This document shows, in pieces, positions 7,104 through 16,686 of a DNA stretch of 64,000 nt (the first letter of the stretch is position 1; each line of letters begins with the position of its first letter). The notes beneath the pieces are model-generated. The model ran no database searches. It was given only the letters and a program-made list of their open reading frames with translations, and had not been told where the DNA came from. The position numbers and the translations under genes are program-made. Origin of the DNA: Paenibacillus dokdonensis (GTDB taxonomy: Bacteria; Bacillota; Bacilli; Paenibacillales; Paenibacillaceae). The stretch covers positions 830,993-894,992 of the forward strand of contig NZ_STGQ01000001.1 in assembly GCF_004916975.1 (NCBI RefSeq), written 5' to 3'.

Positions 7104-9168
7104 ATGTTGAATGAAAGTGAAGCAGCGGAGCGAAAGCATTTGGATGACATCCACGGAAGGCTTCTGATGGCACTGAGAGAAATTGAGGATAAACTGTCGG
7201 ATTCCTACAAGGACATCATAGAGGCGAAGAAATACCTTTGGGTGAACATGGCCCAGCTGGATGCCGCGGAGTGGGCGGCGAACCGTGTAGATATCTCCTT
7301 ATCCATCGATACCGGGGAAAAAACCGCGGCCAAACGTCAGAGAATAAGTAAGCTGGTCAGCACGCCTTACTTTGGCAGAGTAGACTTTAAGGCAGTGGAT
7401 CGATTAGAGGTGGATGCTTACTACATAGGTGTCCATGCATTCAGCGAAGAAGAAAGTCAGCATAATCTGATCTACGATTGGCGTTCACCCGTGGCAAGCC
7501 TATTTTACGATTTTAATGTCGGAGAAGCGTTTTACCAGGCCCCAATGGGAAAAGTGGATGGCGATATCACAACGAAAAGGCAGTATAAAATCAAAGACGG
7601 GATCCTGGATTATGTGATTGAGAGCTCCTTCAACATTCATGATGATGTTTTGCAAAAGGAGCTCAGCAGCACCTCGGATGAGAAAATGAAAAATATCGTA
7701 GCCACCATTCAGCAGGAACAAAATAAAATCATCCGTAACGAAACGTCTAGCGAGCTGATCATACAAGGTGTGGCGGGATCCGGTAAAACATCTGTCGCCT
7801 TGCATAGGGTTGCCTATCTTCTGTATCGCTATAAAGATACCTTAACCTCAAGCAATGTGCTGATTATTTCTCCCAATAAAGTGTTTTCCGATTATATATC
7901 CAATGTCCTGCCGGAGCTTGGCGAAGAGAAAATCATGGAAGTGAGCATGGAGGAATTGGCTGAAAAAGAGCTGGCGGGAATATGTAAGTTCGAAACGTTT
8001 TACGAACAGGTTGCAGGGCTGCTTGAAGGTCAGGATGAAGAAATCGCTGAACGTATCCGTTATAAAGCCGGTATGAGCTTGATCCAAGACCTGGATATTT
8101 TTGTGAAACATGCCGAGCTGCATTTCTTCGAGGTTGATAATATAGAGCTGGAGCAAGTCTTTATCTCTAAAAAGGAGATTTTGGATTGTTATCAATCGAT
8201 TACCGGCATGCCCTTGAAACAGCGGCTCGATAAAACGGCAACGATAATAAGTGGGCAGAGCAAAACCCGAGACGGGGAACGCATACCACCAGCCGATGCG
8301 AGAAAAATCAAAGCAGCCATCAAGAAAATGTACAGATATCCAAGCTTACTCACCTTGTATAAGGAATTTTACAATTATTTAGGCAAACCCGGGATGTTGA
8401 AGCTAACCGGAAAAAACAAGTTGGAATTTGCGGATGTTTTTCCTCTTATTTATTTGAAGCTTCAGGTTGAAGGGGCAGCGCCAATGCAAATGGTGAAGCA
8501 TCTGCTTGTGGATGAAATGCAGGATTATACTCCGGTGCAGTATGCTGTTTTGGCCGCATGCTTTCCCTGCAAAAAGACGATTTTAGGTGACAGCAGCCAA
8601 TCGGTAAATCCATATTCCTCTACCTCACTCCCTGCGATCAAGAACGTATTTCCCCAGGCAGAAACCATAGAATTGTTAAAAAGCTACCGCTCTACCCTTG
8701 AGATTGCGAATTTTGCCCAGAGGATCAGGCGGAACGACAGACTGATTCCTGTCGAGCGGCCATGGAGAGGAGCCTAAGGTTTCCCAATTCAGCAGCTTGA
8801 TGGATGAGCTGAATGGTATACGGAAGCTATCCCGTGAATTTTTGGAATCGAAGCATTACACCTTGGGAATTGTTTGCAAAACCGGTATCCAGGCTAATCA
8901 AGTCTATGAGGCGATCAGGGAGCTTCACCCAGACGTGCATTTGCTGGATTTTCGCAGTGAATCATTCCATGAAGGCATTACGGTTACCTTTTCACATATG
9001 GCAAAAGGACTGGAGTTTGACCAGGTGATTGTCCCATTCGTTGACGGCTTGACGTATCAGACTGAGCTGGATCGAAGCCTGCTGTATGTGGCTTGTACCC
9101 GAGCCATGCATATATTACATTTAACCTGTTCCGGTAAGATAACGGCCTTTTTGCAGAGCCTAGACTGA
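7104..9168 (+). pseudogene. helD: HelD-type RNA polymerase recycling ATPase, broken by a frameshift
   Basis: UvrD/Rep-like superfamily 1 protein of the HelD type, which removes stalled RNA polymerase from DNA. The first frame (7104-8777) has the N-terminal coiled-coil arm (residues 1-60), the family segment IYDWRSPVASLFYD, Walker A QGVAGSGKTSVALHRVAYLL at about 221-240, and DEMQDYTPVQY at about 470. It ends early in a missense tail and stop at 8775-8777. The second frame (readable from about 8761, first ATG 8797, stop 9168) continues with HGEEPKVSQFSSLMDELNG, then motif V (SHMAKGLEFDQVIVPF) and motif VI (LYVACTRAMHI). Removing one base in cggccat near 8760 joins both into one protein of about 688 residues. 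This is either a recent pseudogene or a sequencing error. Confidence 0.85.
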
Positions 9169-9425
9169 AGTATGATAGAATAATGACCATAAATTACCAT
9201 GTGAATGATTCTTGCCTGCATCAAGTGGTGGATCGGGTTTGCTAAAAGTCAATCTGGCGGTGGACGCCGTTCATTGAGATCTAACCGCAGTTAACATGAA
9301 AGCAGAATGAGTGGTTGAATAGGTATGTGATCCGGATCGCATGCAGGCTGTTGTATATGCGATTCGGAACAACATTGTACGTTAAAGTCACTTTATGTAA
9401 GTTCTTAGGTGTATCCGCCGTTATC
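9169..9425. other. Intergenic stretch without recognised genes
   Basis: I see no supported coding sequence, RNA gene or clear terminator between the end of the HelD-type gene and the promoter at 9426. The short open frames here have no ribosome binding site or recognisable product. Confidence 0.5.
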
Positions 9426-9454
9426 TTGTATGAAAGCGCTTTACACCCTATAAT
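9426..9454 (+). promoter_or_regulatory. Promoter of the penicillin acylase family gene with a degenerate cre box
   Basis: TTGTAT (9426-9431), 17-bp spacer, TATAAT (9449-9454). The spacer contains TGAAAGCGCTTTACA (9431-9445), which resembles a cre box but carries one extra base in the right half, so CcpA control is uncertain. Confidence 0.5.
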
Positions 9455-9499
9455 GGATGGTAATCCATAAATAACCATTAGAGTCTGGGGGAGTCCTGC

Positions 9500-11908
9500 A
9501 TGAAGCTTTTGGCCGCAGTGACCGTTCCGAGCGTCAAACCGCGCAAAAAACGCTGGCCGCGCGTCGTCGGAATCATTGTTCTGATTATTGTGCTCTTGAT
9601 TGCCTGCGCAGGTGGATACGTGTACTGGCTAGTGAATAAAAGTTTGCCGGTCATTAAGGGCGAACTCCGAATTTCCGGACTGGAAAAGGAAGTAACGGTA
9701 TGGAGGGATGAATCCGGCGTGCCGCATATCGAGGCGCAAAGTGAGCAGGACCTGTATATTGCCCAAGGGTATGTGACAGCGCAGGACCGCATCTTTCAGA
9801 TGGATCTGAGCAGAAGGCAGGCTTCCGGACAGCTGAGTGAAGTGGTGGGGGCAAAAGCGATTGACCGCGATAAATTCTTTCGCAGCTTCGGTCTGCGTAG
9901 GGCGGCTGAGGCATCCTTAGCTGCCTACTCGGAGGAATCTAAGAACGTACTGGAATGGTATGCACAAGGCGTCAACAATTACATAAAGCAAGCAAAAGAA
10001 TCCAAATCACTGCCGATTGAGTTTACGATCCTGGGATACCAGCCAACGGAGTGGCAGCCGATTGATTCCTTAACGATTGGCAAATATATGGCTTATGATC
10101 TGGCAGGCAATTGGGAGGGGCAGGCATTCCGATACAGTATGGCGCAGAAGCTATCGCCCGAGAAGCTTCAATCTTTAATGCCGACTTATCCGAAGGACGG
10201 GGCTACAATTATTCAGGCACTAAAGGACAATCCGGTTGACCTGACCGCACTCGCTGCCGCCGCAGTAACTCCTGATCCTTTTAATGGCAGCAACAACTGG
10301 GTCGTATCCGGTGAGAAGTCGGCTTCAGGGAAACCGATGCTGGCGAATGATCCGCATTTGGGGCTGGATGCACCGTCGATCTGGTACGAGACACATCTTT
10401 CGGCACCAGATTTGAATGTGAGCGGTGTTATTTTCGCCGGGGTTCCGGGAATCATTCTTGGACACAACCAGGACATTGCCTGGGGAGTGACAAATTTAGG
10501 ACCGGATGTCCAGGACCTTTATATAGAAAAGAGAAATCCGGAGAATCCGAATCAGTTTGAATACATGGGTAAGTGGGAAGATGCCAAGGTGTACAAGGAA
10601 GAAATAAAAATAAAAGGTGAGGAGCCGGTATCCTATGATGTCGTGGTGACCCGGCATGGACCCATTATTTCCGAGTTCGCTAAGGACCAGCAGCAGGATA
10701 CGGCTCTCGCCATGAGGTGGACGGCTTTGGATTCAACGACGGAGCTTGAAGCCATCCAGATGTTCGCCAAAGCACATAACTGGGAGGAGTTTAAGAAAAG
10801 CCTGGAGTTTTTTGATGCTCCCGCACAGAATTTCGTTTTTGCTTCCACAGATGGTACCATCGCGTACCGGGGAAATGGTCTGATTCCTATCCGCAAAAAA
10901 GGCGACGGCTCGGTTCCTGTACCCGGATGGACGGATGAATATGAATGGACGGGATATATTCCTTGGGATGATCTGCCTACGACTGTGAATCCAAAAGAAG
11001 GGTTTATTGCGACCGCGAACAATAAAGTCATCGATGACAGCTATCCGTTTCACTTGACCGACAGCTGGGCTCAGCCATACCGCGAAGCGCGTATCCAGCA
11101 GGTGTTATCCGGTAAGGATAAGCTGACCGTGGAGGACATGCAGAAGCTGCAGTTTGACCGCAATAATCTTCAGGCTGAGGAGCTTTTGGATGGTCTGATC
11201 GGCAAGGTCAAAAATAACTCGGATCTTCGTCCGGTAGATAAAGAAGTACTGGGGCTGCTGCAAAATTGGAATAAAGTGAATGACCCGGATCAAGCGGCAC
11301 CTATGGCTTATGAACTGTGGATGCAGAAATTTGATGATGTGCTGTTCAAGCCTGAAATCAGCGATGACACGATGAAGCTGTTTAATAATAAAGCCATCGT
11401 AAAGGATGAAATGCTTCGTAAATCGCTGCAGGGCGAGCAGGAGCCATGGATGGATGAAAAGGGCGGACTGGAAAAGGTGGCGCTGCAGGCACTTCAGCTG
11501 GCGGTCGATCAGGCTGTTTCTCTGCAGGGGAAGCATCCATCCAAATGGCAGTGGGGAAAGTTCCATCAGGTAGACTTCCCTCATCCGCTTGGCTCGGTGA
11601 AGCCGCTGAACCTGATATTCAACGCCAAGGCCGTTCCGATGGGCGGAGGCCGGGTAACCGTTGGCGCGGCAGGTTGGGATTCGGCAACCGGTGAAGTGAA
11701 CCACGGCGCTCCGTGGAGAACAGTGATTGATCTGTCAGATCCGCAGAGGTCGTTTAATGTGGTCGGGCCGGGTCAATCCGGTCATCTGCTGAGCAAGTGG
11801 TACCACAATCAGGTAGATGATTGGACAACGGGGCAATACCATATGACCAGCATCGTGCCAGCCATTTACCGAAATGCTGGAAATGAGCTGAAGTTAATTC
11901 CGGATTAA
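9500..11908 (+). CDS. Penicillin acylase family (Ntn-hydrolase) protein, membrane-anchored
   Basis: An 802-residue member of the S45 penicillin amidase family. These are made as one chain and cut by themselves into alpha and beta subunits, the beta chain starting with the catalytic Ser. Seen: an N-terminal membrane segment VVGIIVLIIVLLIACAGGYVYW (in part residues 22-43) after a basic stretch, so it is a signal anchor; the alpha-chain mark GYVTAQDRIFQMDLSRRQASG (90-110, quoted in part); and the self-cleavage site DPFNGSNNWVVSG with Ser264 as new N-terminus, followed by ANDPHLG. A late Asn/Arg-containing GRVTVGAAGWDSATGEVNHG segment closes the pocket. Known family members hydrolyse beta-lactam side chains or N-acyl-homoserine lactones; which applies here cannot be told. 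Monocistronic, with its own promoter and terminator. Confidence 0.92.
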   Translation: MKLLAAVTVPSVKPRKKRWPRVVGIIVLIIVLLIACAGGYVYWLVNKSLPVIKGELRISGLEKEVTVWRDESGVPHIEAQSEQDLYIAQGYVTAQDRIFQMDLSRRQASGQLSEVVGAKAIDRDKFFRSFGLRRAAEASLAAYSEESKNVLEWYAQGVNNYIKQAKESKSLPIEFTILGYQPTEWQPIDSLTIGKYMAYDLAGNWEGQAFRYSMAQKLSPEKLQSLMPTYPKDGATIIQALKDNPVDLTALAAAAVTPDPFNGSNNWVVSGEKSASGKPMLANDPHLGLDAPSIWYETHLSAPDLNVSGVIFAGVPGIILGHNQDIAWGVTNLGPDVQDLYIEKRNPENPNQFEYMGKWEDAKVYKEEIKIKGEEPVSYDVVVTRHGPIISEFAKDQQQDTALAMRWTALDSTTELEAIQMFAKAHNWEEFKKSLEFFDAPAQNFVFASTDGTIAYRGNGLIPIRKKGDGSVPVPGWTDEYEWTGYIPWDDLPTTVNPKEGFIATANNKVIDDSYPFHLTDSWAQPYREARIQQVLSGKDKLTVEDMQKLQFDRNNLQAEELLDGLIGKVKNNSDLRPVDKEVLGLLQNWNKVNDPDQAAPMAYELWMQKFDDVLFKPEISDDTMKLFNNKAIVKDEMLRKSLQGEQEPWMDEKGGLEKVALQALQLAVDQAVSLQGKHPSKWQWGKFHQVDFPHPLGSVKPLNLIFNAKAVPMGGGRVTVGAAGWDSATGEVNHGAPWRTVIDLSDPQRSFNVVGPGQSGHLLSKWYHNQVDDWTTGQYHMTSIVPAIYRNAGNELKLIPD

Positions 11909-11920
11909 GTAAGTAAGACC

Positions 11921-11947
11921 AAGCAGCCCTTTGGGCTGCTTTTTTTG
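11921..11947 (+). terminator. Terminator after the penicillin acylase family gene
   Basis: AGCAGCCC (11922-11929) / GGGCTGCT (11933-11940) with a 3-nt loop and TTTTTT, 13 bp after the stop codon. Confidence 0.95.
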
Positions 11948-12029
11948 TATCGCCGCTCATCCATGTTGATGGAGCATCGCATCGTTGATATGATGTGCTG
12001 TTCTGCTTACAACGGAACGCATTTTTTTC

Positions 12030-12058
12030 TTGACGCTTCAATGCTTTAGTGCTAACTT
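12030..12058 (+). promoter_or_regulatory. Promoter of the sulfonate-type ABC transporter operon
   Basis: TTGACG (12030-12035), 17-bp spacer, TAACTT (12053-12058), 48 bp before the first gene. I see no S-box, T-box or cysteine-type leader here. Confidence 0.5.
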
Positions 12059-12106
12059 ATATCATAATTCATATCGGCTTACTGGTGTTTAAAAGGAGGG
12101 ATCATT

Positions 12107-12904
12107 TTGCCGGTTCAAAAGAGTACTCCCTTAATGGAAATAAATCATATTTCAGTAGCTTATCAGGATAACCGCAGCATTCTTAACGATATTCATTTAA
12201 CGATCAATCAAGGTGAATTCGTGAGTATTATCGGTAAAAGCGGATGCGGCAAGAGCACGCTGCTGAATGTGATTGCCGGATACATAAAGCCGAAGCACGG
12301 AAAGATCACGGTCCAAGGGAGAGAAGTCACCAAACCGGGGCCTGATCGCGGCTTTGTTTTTCAAGATTTGGCACTGTTCCCTTGGCTCAGCGTCCTGGAC
12401 AATGTCTCTTTCGGTTTGCGAATGGCAGGAGTGAGCAAACAGGAGATACTGGAACGCAGCAAGGAAGCGATCCGAATGGTTGGACTATCGGGTTCCGAGA
12501 ACAAGAGTATCAGCGATCTTTCAGGCGGGATGAAGCAGCGGGTGGCGATTGCCCGGACACTGGTCACCAAGCCTAATATCCTGCTCATGGATGAACCCTT
12601 TAGTGCTTTAGATGAGCAAACCAGAGAATCGCTCCAAGAAGAACTTCTGCGAATTCAGAAGGAGACAGACATGACGGTCATTTTAGTGACCCACAGCATT
12701 GATGAAGCCATCTATCTGTCGGACCGGGTCGCTGTATTTGATGATCAGGGCGGTATCCACAATATGATTCATATTGGGCTTGGAAAGCCGAGAATCCCGG
12801 AAATTCGTGTTTCATCGTATTTTAATGAATATAAGAAGCAGCTGATGCAGGATCTGCGATATGATTTTCAAATTCAATACGAGTCGGAAGGCTCAGGGAT
12901 ATAA
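12107..12904 (+). CDS. ABC transporter ATPase, nitrate/sulfonate/taurine type
   Basis: A 265-residue ATP-binding subunit of the SsuB/TauB class. Walker A GKSGCGKST at about 43-51, Q-loop FVFQDLALFPWLSV at about 84-97, signature LSGGMKQR at about 138-145, Walker B ILLMDEPFSALDEQTRE, and the H-loop VTHSIDEA. The start is TTG at 12107, 7 bp after AAAGGAGGG; no ATG fits. It is the first gene of a four-gene unit (ATPase, binding protein, permease, OsmC protein) with gaps of 18-28 bp. The Ssu/Tau/nitrate/thiamine-precursor transporters share this ATPase type, so the substrate rests on the binding protein and neighbours. Confidence 0.92.
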   Translation: MPVQKSTPLMEINHISVAYQDNRSILNDIHLTINQGEFVSIIGKSGCGKSTLLNVIAGYIKPKHGKITVQGREVTKPGPDRGFVFQDLALFPWLSVLDNVSFGLRMAGVSKQEILERSKEAIRMVGLSGSENKSISDLSGGMKQRVAIARTLVTKPNILLMDEPFSALDEQTRESLQEELLRIQKETDMTVILVTHSIDEAIYLSDRVAVFDDQGGIHNMIHIGLGKPRIPEIRVSSYFNEYKKQLMQDLRYDFQIQYESEGSGI

Positions 12905-12922
12905 AAAAAGGGGAATGTCACG

Positions 12923-13948
12923 ATGAAAAAGAGATCGGTATACAGCAAAATATTCAGTATGGCGGGAAGTCTTGTATTAGCCGCGGCGCTGACCGCAGGA
13001 TGCGGAAGCAAGGATACGACCCAATCATCAGATGGTGCAGCCGATACAGGCCAAAAAGAGCAGGTCCAGGAAATCAAGGTAGGGTATGTGAATCTGCTCG
13101 CAGCGGCTCCCGCAGTTATTGCGAAGGAAAAGAATCTGCTTGACAAGCAGGGCTTAAAAGCGGAGTTTTTCTCTTTTGCCAATGGCCCGGATCTATACAA
13201 GGCCCTCTCTTCCGGCAAGCTGGATGTGGCTTATGCGGGTATGCCTGCAGCGGTGAACTGGGGCTCGCGCGGAGCGGAGTTCAAGATCATTGCCAAAGTG
13301 GATGATGGTAAAAACGGAGTGTTGACCAAGGACTCCTCAGGTATACAGCAGCCGGCAGACTTGAAGGGGAAAAAGATCGGTAATCTGGTAAAAGGCAGCG
13401 GCGTGGATTACCTGATCCGTGCGGTTCTGCTTCCGGAAGGGCAGCTGAGCGATCAGGATGTCACTTTGGTGCAGATGGAGACAGCCAATATGGAGACTGC
13501 AATTACGAATGGGACAATCGATGCGGCGGTAGCCGGTGAGCCCTTCTTAACCTTTGCAGAGCTTCGGGGATTGAAAGTGGTGAAGGAGCTGCCGGATCCG
13601 GCCTTTGTGGTCTTGGGCTCGAACACGTTCTTGAAGGATCATGCGGATGCCGCAAAAAAATTCATCCAGGGACATATCGCCTCGATTGATGATTTGAATC
13701 AAAACGTGCAGGAGGATGCTGAGGTACTGGCCAAAGCATTTAACGTGCCCGAAATCAAAGGATCTGACAAAACGTATACACCTGGTGAGGTCATGGCTCA
13801 GGCCTTGAAACGCAATACATTCTCTTATCAATTTACCGATGAAGATCTGAAATATTACCAGGAGATCGCGGATAACAGCTATACAATCAAATCGCTGGAG
13901 AATCAACTTGATGTAAGCAGCATTATCGATACCACCTGGGTCAAATAA
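12923..13948 (+). CDS. Sulfonate/taurine-type substrate-binding lipoprotein
   Basis: A 341-residue extracellular binding protein. The signal peptide ends in a lipobox LTAGCGS with lipidated Cys at about residue 27, followed by a Ser/Gln/Asp-rich linker. The mature part starts EIKVGYVNLLAAAPAVIAKE and has the family patterns GKLDVAYAGMPAAVNW and TNGTIDAAVAGEPFLT typical of SsuA/NrtA/TauA-like (NMT1/THI5-like fold) proteins. This group binds small sulfonates, taurine, nitrate or pyrimidine precursors; no residue lets me choose. It is translated 18 bp after the ATPase gene. Together with the permease it should form a complete importer, unlike the two sugar transporters in the window. Confidence 0.9.
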   Translation: MKKRSVYSKIFSMAGSLVLAAALTAGCGSKDTTQSSDGAADTGQKEQVQEIKVGYVNLLAAAPAVIAKEKNLLDKQGLKAEFFSFANGPDLYKALSSGKLDVAYAGMPAAVNWGSRGAEFKIIAKVDDGKNGVLTKDSSGIQQPADLKGKKIGNLVKGSGVDYLIRAVLLPEGQLSDQDVTLVQMETANMETAITNGTIDAAVAGEPFLTFAELRGLKVVKELPDPAFVVLGSNTFLKDHADAAKKFIQGHIASIDDLNQNVQEDAEVLAKAFNVPEIKGSDKTYTPGEVMAQALKRNTFSYQFTDEDLKYYQEIADNSYTIKSLENQLDVSSIIDTTWVK

Positions 13949-13976
13949 CCGAGCCTACGAAGGCAGGGGGAAAGAT

Positions 13977-14723
13977 ATGAAAAAATTTCATTTTGGCATT
14001 CTTGCCGTCCCTTTTATTATCGTGGTCTGGATGCTCGCGGCACGCCATTACCCGCCCATTATTTTTCCGGGACCCTGGCGTACCTTGCTGGAGCTGAAGA
14101 AACAGCTTATGTCGCCGGACTATTATCATCATATCGGGATCAGCCTGTACCGTTTGTTCTTTGGCTTTGTGATCGCAGCTGTGTCGGCATTTGTATTGGG
14201 GCTGCTCGCAGGCATCAGTAAAGCTTTCCGGCAGTTCTTGACACCGATGGTGGCGCTGTTCCAAGCAACGCCGCCAATGGCCTGGGCCCCGCTGCTGATA
14301 TTGATGCTGGATCTGGGAAATGCGCCGATGATCGCAGTCATTGTGATCGCTGCCTTTTTCCCGATTGTCGTCAATGTCATTCAGGGCATGGAACGCATTA
14401 AAATAACGCATATCCGCGCAGCCCAGACACTTGGCGCAAGCCGGCTTCAACTGGCCTGGCATGTGTATTTACCGGAGGTCATGCCGTCTGCGTTCACCGG
14501 AATCGTGGTCGGCTTCGGGATCGCCTGGCGCTCCCTTGTAGCGGCGGAAATGATTGGGGGAAGTTCAGGAATCGGCTGGCTAATCTCATCCAGCGGGCAG
14601 ATCGGCAATTCACCACTGGTGATGGTCGGGATTATTACCATCGGTATTTTGGCGATGTTCTTCGAATTTGTTCTCATTCATCCGCTGAAGAAGCGGTTTG
14701 CTTCCTGGGAGTCGAAGGCGTAA
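13977..14723 (+). CDS. ABC transporter permease, SsuC/TauC type
   Basis: A 248-residue membrane subunit with about six transmembrane segments. The EAA-type loop that contacts the ATPase is RAAQTLGASRLQLAWHVYLP at about residues 144-163. RLFFGFVIAAVSAFVLGLLA and the late GGSSGIGWLISSSGQ are usual marks of the sulfonate/nitrate/taurine permease family. The start follows AGGGGGAAAG by 4 bp. It lies 28 bp after the binding protein and 22 bp before the OsmC gene, all in one direction. Confidence 0.92.
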   Translation: MKKFHFGILAVPFIIVVWMLAARHYPPIIFPGPWRTLLELKKQLMSPDYYHHIGISLYRLFFGFVIAAVSAFVLGLLAGISKAFRQFLTPMVALFQATPPMAWAPLLILMLDLGNAPMIAVIVIAAFFPIVVNVIQGMERIKITHIRAAQTLGASRLQLAWHVYLPEVMPSAFTGIVVGFGIAWRSLVAAEMIGGSSGIGWLISSSGQIGNSPLVMVGIITIGILAMFFEFVLIHPLKKRFASWESKA

Positions 14724-14745
14724 AACAAGCATATAGGGGGAAGAT

Positions 14746-15198
14746 ATGAAGGTATTTGTTGAACGGGTGAGTCGATTTTTACAATTGGCCCATGCTCAGA
14801 GCCGTACCGTTACGATTGACCAAAGCGTAGAACGGGGAGGCGGCAACATGGGCTTTCGCCCCACCGAACTTTGGCTTGTTGGATTATCGTCATGCTCGGT
14901 GATGACACTGCTCCGGTACGCGGAACAGAAGGAGCTTCTTCTGACGGATGTCTCCGTAACGGCTGAGGATACGGTAGATGATCAAGGCGATATATCTGCG
15001 ATTGATTTTAGAGTGACCTTTGCAGGGGATCTGACCGCACAGCAGAAAGCAGAACTGCTTGCGCATGTCAAAAGCAACTGCAAGGTTTTGCGGACCGTGG
15101 GGCCTCATATTGCAATCAGTTATAGAGAGGCTGAACCGGATGCAGCTGTGCATACCGGCACAAGCTGCACTTTAGAAGGCGGAAATTGCTGTATGTAA
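14746..15198 (+). CDS. OsmC family protein with Cys-rich tail, in a sulfonate-type transport operon
   Basis: A 150-residue OsmC/Ohr-fold protein, a family of thiol-dependent peroxidases or related proteins. The two family cysteines are present: Cys50 in LSSCSVMTLL and Cys112 in KSNCKVLRTVG, both on the expected helices. Unusual is the end, with three more cysteines (Cys141, Cys148, Cys149) in the last ten residues. It is the last gene of the transporter operon, 22 bp after the permease. A role in protecting against, or processing, an imported sulfur compound is attractive but is only inferred from the neighbourhood. Confidence 0.85.
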   Translation: MKVFVERVSRFLQLAHAQSRTVTIDQSVERGGGNMGFRPTELWLVGLSSCSVMTLLRYAEQKELLLTDVSVTAEDTVDDQGDISAIDFRVTFAGDLTAQQKAELLAHVKSNCKVLRTVGPHIAISYREAEPDAAVHTGTSCTLEGGNCCM

Positions 15199-15218
15199 TC
15201 ACAAACCGCGAATACATA

Positions 15219-15260
15219 AAAGAGATGGCATCTGATCCAATCAGAAGCCATCTCTTTATT
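15219..15260 (+). terminator. Terminator of the ABC-OsmC operon
   Basis: AGAGATGGC (15221-15229) / GCCATCTCT (15247-15255) with an inner TCTGAT/ATCAGA stem, followed by TTATTCTTTT. It lies between convergent genes. Confidence 0.88.
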
Positions 15261-15285
15261 CTTTTAGCGGTCATCTAACGGTCTG

Positions 15286-16686
15286 TTATTCTATCGGAAA
15301 TTGATAGAATGCAAGCATCGGCAGATACGTCGCATTGTCCAGAGGTAGATGAGCGGTAGGATTCTCCTCAAAGGCACCATGTAAGCAGGCATGGCCTCTC
15401 ACGCTGCGATTTAGCTGAACTTGGATGGTATTGGGGCCGGTAAGGGTACATTCAGATGCATGAAGCAGACCTTCTTCATCCTCTACGGTGAAGACCGGTT
15501 GGAGTGGACCGGTTGCCAGGAGATTGCCCTTGACATGATTAAAGGCAATCTCAAGGATTGCTATATCCTGTGATACTACCGGAAGCAGCCTTGCGGATTG
15601 GATTTCCGGAGCCTGATAGTGAACAGGCATACCATAAACCTCCGACAGGGCAGCACGTGCTAACCGCTCACCGATCAGAAGATTACCCGCCGGGCTATTA
15701 TGAATTTCATCCGAGAGCGGGCAGTCGAGAGCCGGAATAACCGTCACATGAGGAATTTCGTGAGCGGCCAGGCGCTGATGCTCACGTAGCGTTCCCCAGG
15801 ATATATCTCCTTCTGTCGACGGATTGGACGAGGTATGACGGTTCAGTTGAACTGTCAGTACCGGTAGTGTATCTTGGCCCAAATCTCTCCGGATCGATTC
15901 GACCATTGTGCGGAAACGGGATAAATACGTCGGCGACTCCTTCGGTGTACAGTCTGTACAGCCCTGATACCATAGGATGCCGCGAATATTGCCGCCAGTG
16001 GACAGGATCGTATCCATCATCACCCGGTACAACATGCCATCCTCCTCGGGGTTCCATTTACTGAGCGGAGAACCGCCGTGAGCCACCGGGATTAAACCGA
16101 TTGGCCATCCCGTTTCCCTTTTGACGATCCGGGCGAAGGAGAGAAACGGGGAATGACCCGGATTGGCGTTCTCCCGGTTCTCCATATGAAGGGACTGAGT
16201 CGAATCGTTAAAAGGATGTGTTGCCAGATCCCATTGCCCGTTATGACGAAACAGGTGGATTCCGAGTTCGGGCGGGTCGTTTACAGGACCTTTGCCATAA
16301 CCTGCGGCATTGCTCTGCCCGGCAATGACCCAGAGATCGCCTACGCCGAGGTGATGGACCATGTCGCCGCGCGTAAACCATTCCATTGCAGCTTTGCCGT
16401 CCATCTGAAGAGAGGTTTCCAGGCGGTACAAGCCGCCGGCCGGAATATTCACCAGGTGGAGCGACCATGTATGCGATGCCTGATCCGTCAGGGCAGGAGT
16501 CCATCCCATCACATTTTCTGAGGAGTCCTCCTTAACAATCCTTACATATACCTGGCCATACGTACTCCCATCCCCAGGTGGGTTCCAGGCTCCGTGAAGC
16601 TCTAAAGAGGCAAAGCCTTCTTGTTGCTGAATGATGGTCCACGGCTGAGGCCCTTGCTCAATAGTAACGCCGATTTGATGATGCAT
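15286..16686 (-). CDS. Sialate O-acetylesterase-like (SASA/SGNH) carbohydrate acetylesterase
   Basis: A 466-residue cytoplasmic esterase; no signal peptide. An N-terminal beta-rich part (1-110) leads into the SASA domain: nucleophile motif WVIAGQSNAAGYG with Ser125, the block ILWYQGCTD at about 237-245, and the Asp-x-x-His dyad DEIH with His329. Such enzymes remove O-acetyl groups from sugars. The name comes from sialate esterases, but many bacterial members act on xylan or pectin fragments. It stands alone on the minus strand next to a pectin island and about 27 kb from the sialic acid genes, so either substrate class is possible. The pectin or xylan reading is favoured by the nearer genes. 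Confidence 0.82.
   Translation of the reverse strand: MHHQIGVTIEQGPQPWTIIQQQEGFASLELHGAWNPPGDGSTYGQVYVRIVKEDSSENVMGWTPALTDQASHTWSLHLVNIPAGGLYRLETSLQMDGKAAMEWFTRGDMVHHLGVGDLWVIAGQSNAAGYGKGPVNDPPELGIHLFRHNGQWDLATHPFNDSTQSLHMENRENANPGHSPFLSFARIVKRETGWPIGLIPVAHGGSPLSKWNPEEDGMLYRVMMDTILSTGGNIRGILWYQGCTDCTPKESPTYLSRFRTMVESIRRDLGQDTLPVLTVQLNRHTSSNPSTEGDISWGTLREHQRLAAHEIPHVTVIPALDCPLSDEIHNSPAGNLLIGERLARAALSEVYGMPVHYQAPEIQSARLLPVVSQDIAILEIAFNHVKGNLLATGPLQPVFTVEDEEGLLHASECTLTGPNTIQVQLNRSVRGHACLHGAFEENPTAHLPLDNATYLPMLAFYQFPIE

Noticed and set aside
9426..9454. Full CcpA cre box at the penicillin acylase promoter
   Set aside because: TGAAAGCGCTTTACA has an extra base in the right half compared with the consensus, so it is recorded only as degenerate.
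11105..11704. Minus-strand open frame of 199 codons inside the penicillin acylase family gene
   Set aside because: It is opposite to a convincing Ntn-hydrolase coding sequence and has no family features.
15286..16686. Assignment of the SASA esterase to the sialic acid pathway
   Set aside because: The enzyme is about 27 kb from the nan genes and next to pectin genes; the family name alone does not prove a sialate substrate.
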